A DNA stretch of 36,327 nt, taken from Treponema sp. Its GTDB lineage: Bacteria > Spirochaetota > Spirochaetia > Treponematales > Breznakiellaceae. The translations under genes were made by a program, and so were the position numbers. The stretch covers positions 1 through 36,327 of the forward strand of contig JAISAE010000033.1 in the NCBI GenBank assembly GCA_031266875.1. Reading direction: 5' to 3'. Below are positions 34,004-36,327 of the stretch, one piece after another. The notes under the pieces are model-generated. The model ran no database searches and had not been told where the DNA came from. It saw nothing but the letters and a program-made list of their open reading frames with translations. Position 1 is the stretch's first letter. Every line of letters begins with the position of its first letter.

Positions 34004-34181
34004 GCATAACGTTCCGGCTGTTTGCGACGTTTTAGCGGTCCGGATATTGCTTTGCGCAGCAAAACCATGTCCGACAAAATATGGCGGAGGTTTGCTGTGA
34101 GAGTAGAGCGTAGCATATGACCTAGCCGAACAGAACTCTGTAATCGCCGAAGGCGGCGGAGCATATACAATCCTGTTAGGC
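34004..34181 (-). repeat. attC-like element 2 (178 bp)
   Basis: On the minus strand it begins GCCTAAC (complement of GTTAGGC at 34175-34181) and ends GTTATGC (complement of GCATAAC at 34004-34010). GCCTAAC fits the RYYYAAC core of integron attC sites. Next to the second core is the conserved GTTCCGGCTGTTTGCGACG. Internal features include a CTTTGC-GCA-GCAAA hairpin and CGCC-GAA-GGCG. It begins 17 bases after the stop of the HAD gene. Confidence 0.6.
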
Positions 34182-34198
34182 TCAGTGCGTTTTTTATT

Positions 34199-34966
34199 TT
34201 ACAGCAAATTTTTCTCTACCCATTTCCCTATTCCATCTTCATTGTTCTTTCCACATATATATTTTGCGACCTTTTTTATTTCCTCTATACCGTTTTCCAT
34301 CGCTATTCCTACTCCTACATTTCTTACCATTTCTATATCATTATAATCATCTCCAAAAGCCATTATTTCAGATATTGGTATGTTGTCATGTTTTACAATC
34401 GCATTTATTGCGTCTATTTTCTCTGCTTCTTTATGCGCAAACCTATGCCAATTTTCTCCAGAGAAACTTATTAGTTTACATTCTTTGAATTTATTTTCAA
34501 TCTTTAACGCGGTTTCCCTATCAATTATTTCTACGGTTATTTTATACGTCTCTTGTGATAATTGATTTGAAAAATCATAATATTCACCATGCATATAATC
34601 AGAATGATATGCCGATTCTTTATAACTAACATAATAATTTTTTTCTGTCTCTACAGTCAAAGCTCCAACATTTTTATTCTTTACACATTCGTTTATTATT
34701 CCATCGGATGTTTCTACCGTCAAAAGTTTTTTATAAATAATTTTTTGATCATTATTTATTACGAATGCCCCGCCGTTTAATATCATAATATCAGGTTTAA
34801 CCAGCTCTATATATCTTTTTGCCGATTTTCCAGACCTAGCTGTCGCTATTACAATTTTTATACCATTGTTTTTACACTTTTTTAAAACAGATAATGTATA
34901 ATTGGATATATTTTTATCATCTGTCAATAATGTTCCGTCTAGATCCATTACAATCATTTTTACCAT
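34199..34966 (-). CDS. Cof-type HAD-IIB family hydrolase
   Basis: A 255-residue phosphatase of the haloacid dehalogenase superfamily, Cof subgroup, which usually dephosphorylates sugar phosphates, flavin or other small phosphates. Motif I is DLDGTLLT (Asp8 nucleophile and Asp10), motif II is in ATARS, and motif IV is GDDYND. The C2-type cap lies between the second and third motifs. The substrate cannot be told. The ATG at 34966 follows a strong AGGAGG (complement of 34971-34977). It is AT-rich, stands alone between two attC-like elements and has the same orientation as its neighbours. Confidence 0.9.
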   Translation of the reverse strand: MVKMIVMDLDGTLLTDDKNISNYTLSVLKKCKNNGIKIVIATARSGKSAKRYIELVKPDIMILNGGAFVINNDQKIIYKKLLTVETSDGIINECVKNKNVGALTVETEKNYYVSYKESAYHSDYMHGEYYDFSNQLSQETYKITVEIIDRETALKIENKFKECKLISFSGENWHRFAHKEAEKIDAINAIVKHDNIPISEIMAFGDDYNDIEMVRNVGVGIAMENGIEEIKKVAKYICGKNNEDGIGKWVEKNLL

Positions 34967-35040
34967 AAACTCCTCCTGAGAATTATGTTATGATATTTTA
35001 TAAAGACAAAAATGTCAATACTATAACTGGCTAGCATTTC

Positions 35041-35147
35041 GCATAACGTTCCGGCTGTTTACGACATTTTCTTGGCTCAGATAGGGCTTTACACAGCAAA
35101 GACCATGGCCGCCGTAAGGCGGCGAAGCATAAACAGGCCTGTTATGC
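35041..35147 (-). repeat. attC-like element 3 (107 bp)
   Basis: The ends are GCATAAC (35041-35047) and GTTATGC (35141-35147), perfect inverted repeats. Inside them CTGTTTA and TAAACAG form a second pair of arms, separated from the outer arms by unequal spacers. An internal GCCGCC-GTAA-GGCGGC hairpin is at 35108-35123. Compared with elements 2 and 4 it lacks about 70 bp from the middle. Its 3' side starts 16 bases past the stop of the MazG-like gene. Confidence 0.65.
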
Positions 35148-35163
35148 ACAGTATTGTCGTACT

Positions 35164-35450
35164 TTATTCTATTATGTTTCTTAAGAATATTTTACTATCA
35201 AATATTCCTCTTTCTTTTCTCTTTTTTATCCTAATTTCCTCTATTTCATTTAGACCTATTTCTTTATTTTTCATAATTACATTTATTACCTCAAATATAT
35301 CTGCTAATTCTTCAACCAATTTATGATTCAATTCTTTAAATAATTGTTATCATTTAATGTTTCATAAACTGCTTTACCTTTTCTATTTTTAATAATTTTG
35401 TCTCGAACCAATTTCAATTTATTGAAATATTTTTGTATTCTTTTCTCCAT
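35164..35450 (-). pseudogene. MazG/PRA-PH-like nucleotide pyrophosphohydrolase gene, -1 frameshifted
   Basis: Frame 1 starts at the ATG at 35450 (MEKRIQKYFNKLKLVRDKII) and stops at 35328 after 40 residues. The -1 frame then continues the same protein type (ELNHKLVEELADIFEVINVI, then IEEIRIKKRKERGIFDSKIF) to a TAA at 35164. KLVRDKI and EELAD are signatures of phosphoribosyl-ATP pyrophosphohydrolase-like MazG relatives. The join lies at TTTAAAG (complement of 35334-35340), a pattern known for -1 ribosomal frameshifting, but a simple one-base deletion explains it too. Compared with family members a piece before EELAD also seems short. It overlaps the preceding gene by 32 bases. Confidence 0.6.
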
Positions 35451-35745
35451 TATTCTTTTCCAAATATATTATCTCTTTGTTATGTTTTTTTGCATAATCA
35501 ATTTCTTTCCTTACAGCTTCACCAATATAACCATTTTTGTTCACAACAAATATTGCATCTGATATATCTATTCTTTTAATATGTCCAATTCCCAAAATAT
35601 TTATTTCGTTTTCTGTATATTCTTCCTTATTTTTTGTGGGATAAATTACACTCAAAACACAATTTCCCTCTAATGCCAATTTTTCTGCGTAATATTTCAT
35701 ATCTTGTTCAAATTTTAGGCTTCCACAAATTGTTATAATTTTCAT
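35419..35745 (-). CDS. Nucleoside 2-deoxyribosyltransferase-like protein
   Basis: A 108-residue protein with the N-terminal ICGSLKFEQDM strand-loop, an IDISDAIFVVNKNGYIGEA segment and a KEIIYLE strand. This is the pattern of small nucleoside 2-deoxyribosyltransferase-like proteins (Rossmann-type, with a Ser in the CGS loop and Glu in the GE segment). Activity on a specific nucleoside is unproven. It overlaps the MazG-like reading frame, so both may act on nucleotides. It is AT-rich and lies in the candidate cassette bounded by elements 3 and 4. Confidence 0.75.
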   Translation of the reverse strand: MKIITICGSLKFEQDMKYYAEKLALEGNCVLSVIYPTKNKEEYTENEINILGIGHIKRIDISDAIFVVNKNGYIGEAVRKEIDYAKKHNKEIIYLEKNNGEKNTKIFQ

Positions 35746-35823
35746 TAGTATCTCCCTTATGATTATGGTATATGTAAATTATATCTTTGTCAATATTTTG
35801 TTAACAATTTTAGGCAAAATTGC

Positions 35824-36004
35824 ACATAACGTTCCGGCTGTTTACGACGTTTTGGCGGCCCGAATAAGGGCTTTGCGTAGCAAAGACCAGGGCCGACAAA
35901 ATGTGGGTGGAGTGAGCCGTGGGAATGGAGCATAGCGGAATGACCTAGGCGAACGGAACCCCGAGCCGCCTACTGGCGGCGAAGCGTAAACAGTCCTGTT
36001 ATGC
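35824..36004 (-). repeat. attC-like element 4 (181 bp)
   Basis: The ends are ACATAAC (35824-35830) and GTTATGC (35998-36004). Inner arms CTGTTTACG (35838-35846) and CGTAAACAG (35985-35993) match perfectly over 9 bp, with spacers of 7 and 4 bases to the outer arms. Internal hairpins are CTTTGC-GTA-GCAAAG (35871-35885) and GCCGCC-TACT-GGCGGC (35965-35980). It is closely related to element 2 along its whole length. It lies 26 bases after the stop of the DUF7668-like gene. Confidence 0.65.
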
Positions 36005-36030
36005 GATGTACGCCCGTACTCCATTATTTT

Positions 36031-36327
36031 TTACAATACCTCTAAATCATTAATTTCAATTATTGGGTTATTATCTTTTAAATAACATATTAGTGATAAT
36101 GTTAAATCACTTCTTCCTTCTTCTTTTGTCCATAATGGAATATAAATATCCATTCTGTTTTCTTTTTCAATATTATAAACATTTGCAAGGCTAAATGCCT
36201 CTTCCAGTAATGGTATTATTGTTTTTCCATATTCTTTTACAATATTTTCTAAATCCGTTATATTTATACGTCCGTTTATTTTTTCATCGTTAATTTTGTT
36301 ATAATTTTTATTTGATAAATCTATTAC
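36031..36327 (-). CDS. DUF7668-like protein, 5' end outside the window
   Basis: The last 98 residues of a protein whose start lies beyond the window. The sequence VKEYGKTIIPLLEEAF, then DIYIPLWTKEEGRSDLTLSL and the C-terminal IIEINDLEVL resemble small uncharacterised DUF7668-type proteins. I recall that pattern from sequence, without a database check. No function is known to me. It is AT-rich, on the same strand as the other cassette-like genes, and its stop is followed 26 bases later by attC-like element 4. Confidence 0.6.
   Translation of the reverse strand, partial: VIDLSNKNYNKINDEKINGRINITDLENIVKEYGKTIIPLLEEAFSLANVYNIEKENRMDIYIPLWTKEEGRSDLTLSLICYLKDNNPIIEINDLEVL

Overview
The window looks like a chromosome segment of a fermentative, anaerobic spirochaete, most likely a Treponema of the termite-gut type. 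The basis is inference from gene content: a Na+-pumping oxaloacetate decarboxylase, a trimeric NAD-linked [FeFe] hydrogenase, a short ComEC, a rimP-nusA-infB-rbfA-truB block and abundant intergenic tandem repeats. No rRNA, tRNA, CRISPR array, transposase or integrase was seen.

Layout. (1) 1-8243: an 8-bp tandem repeat at the left edge, then thrC and comEC on the plus strand, and a minus-strand pair encoding a LysM / degenerate M23 protein and rsmA. A CYTH-domain gene follows, with a 600-bp in-frame 24-bp repeat array inside its catalytic domain, then two oligopeptide-transporter ATPase genes. (2) 8261-10309: an AT-rich zincin-like membrane protease gene, an unrecognised gene, and a 21-bp phased repeat array directly upstream of that gene's predicted promoter. 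(3) 10310-20098: the oadG-oadA-oadB operon divergent from gltB-gltD. (4) 20254-21381: a J-domain gene and an 18-copy 23-bp dyad repeat. (5) 21382-27590: the minus-strand rimP-nusA-infB-rbfA-truB operon, whose leader carries a terminator-like hairpin (candidate attenuator). (6) 27745-31934: a divergent hydrogenase operon (NuoE-like, NuoF-like and [FeFe] catalytic subunits) closed by a strong intrinsic terminator. (7) 31935-36327: an abrupt switch to AT-rich DNA in which all recognisable genes are on the minus strand. One or two genes at a time are separated by 107-181 bp imperfect inverted-repeat elements that end in GCATAAC / GTTATGC (once GTTAGGC).

Together, regions 3 and 6 describe central metabolism: oxaloacetate decarboxylation coupled to Na+ export, NADPH-dependent glutamate synthesis, and H2 production or oxidation linked to NAD(H). 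Region 5 is the conserved translation and transcription-factor operon.

The most interesting part is region 7, which has the architecture of an integron gene-cassette array with attC-like sites. The cassettes carry a DUF7668-like protein, a nucleoside 2-deoxyribosyltransferase-like protein overlapping a frameshifted MazG/PRA-PH-like gene, a Cof-type HAD phosphatase, and an unknown protein coupled to a DUF1848 protein. A second notable signal is the coexistence of five unrelated tandem-repeat families in 36 kb, one of them inside an enzyme domain and one phased at two helical turns next to a promoter.
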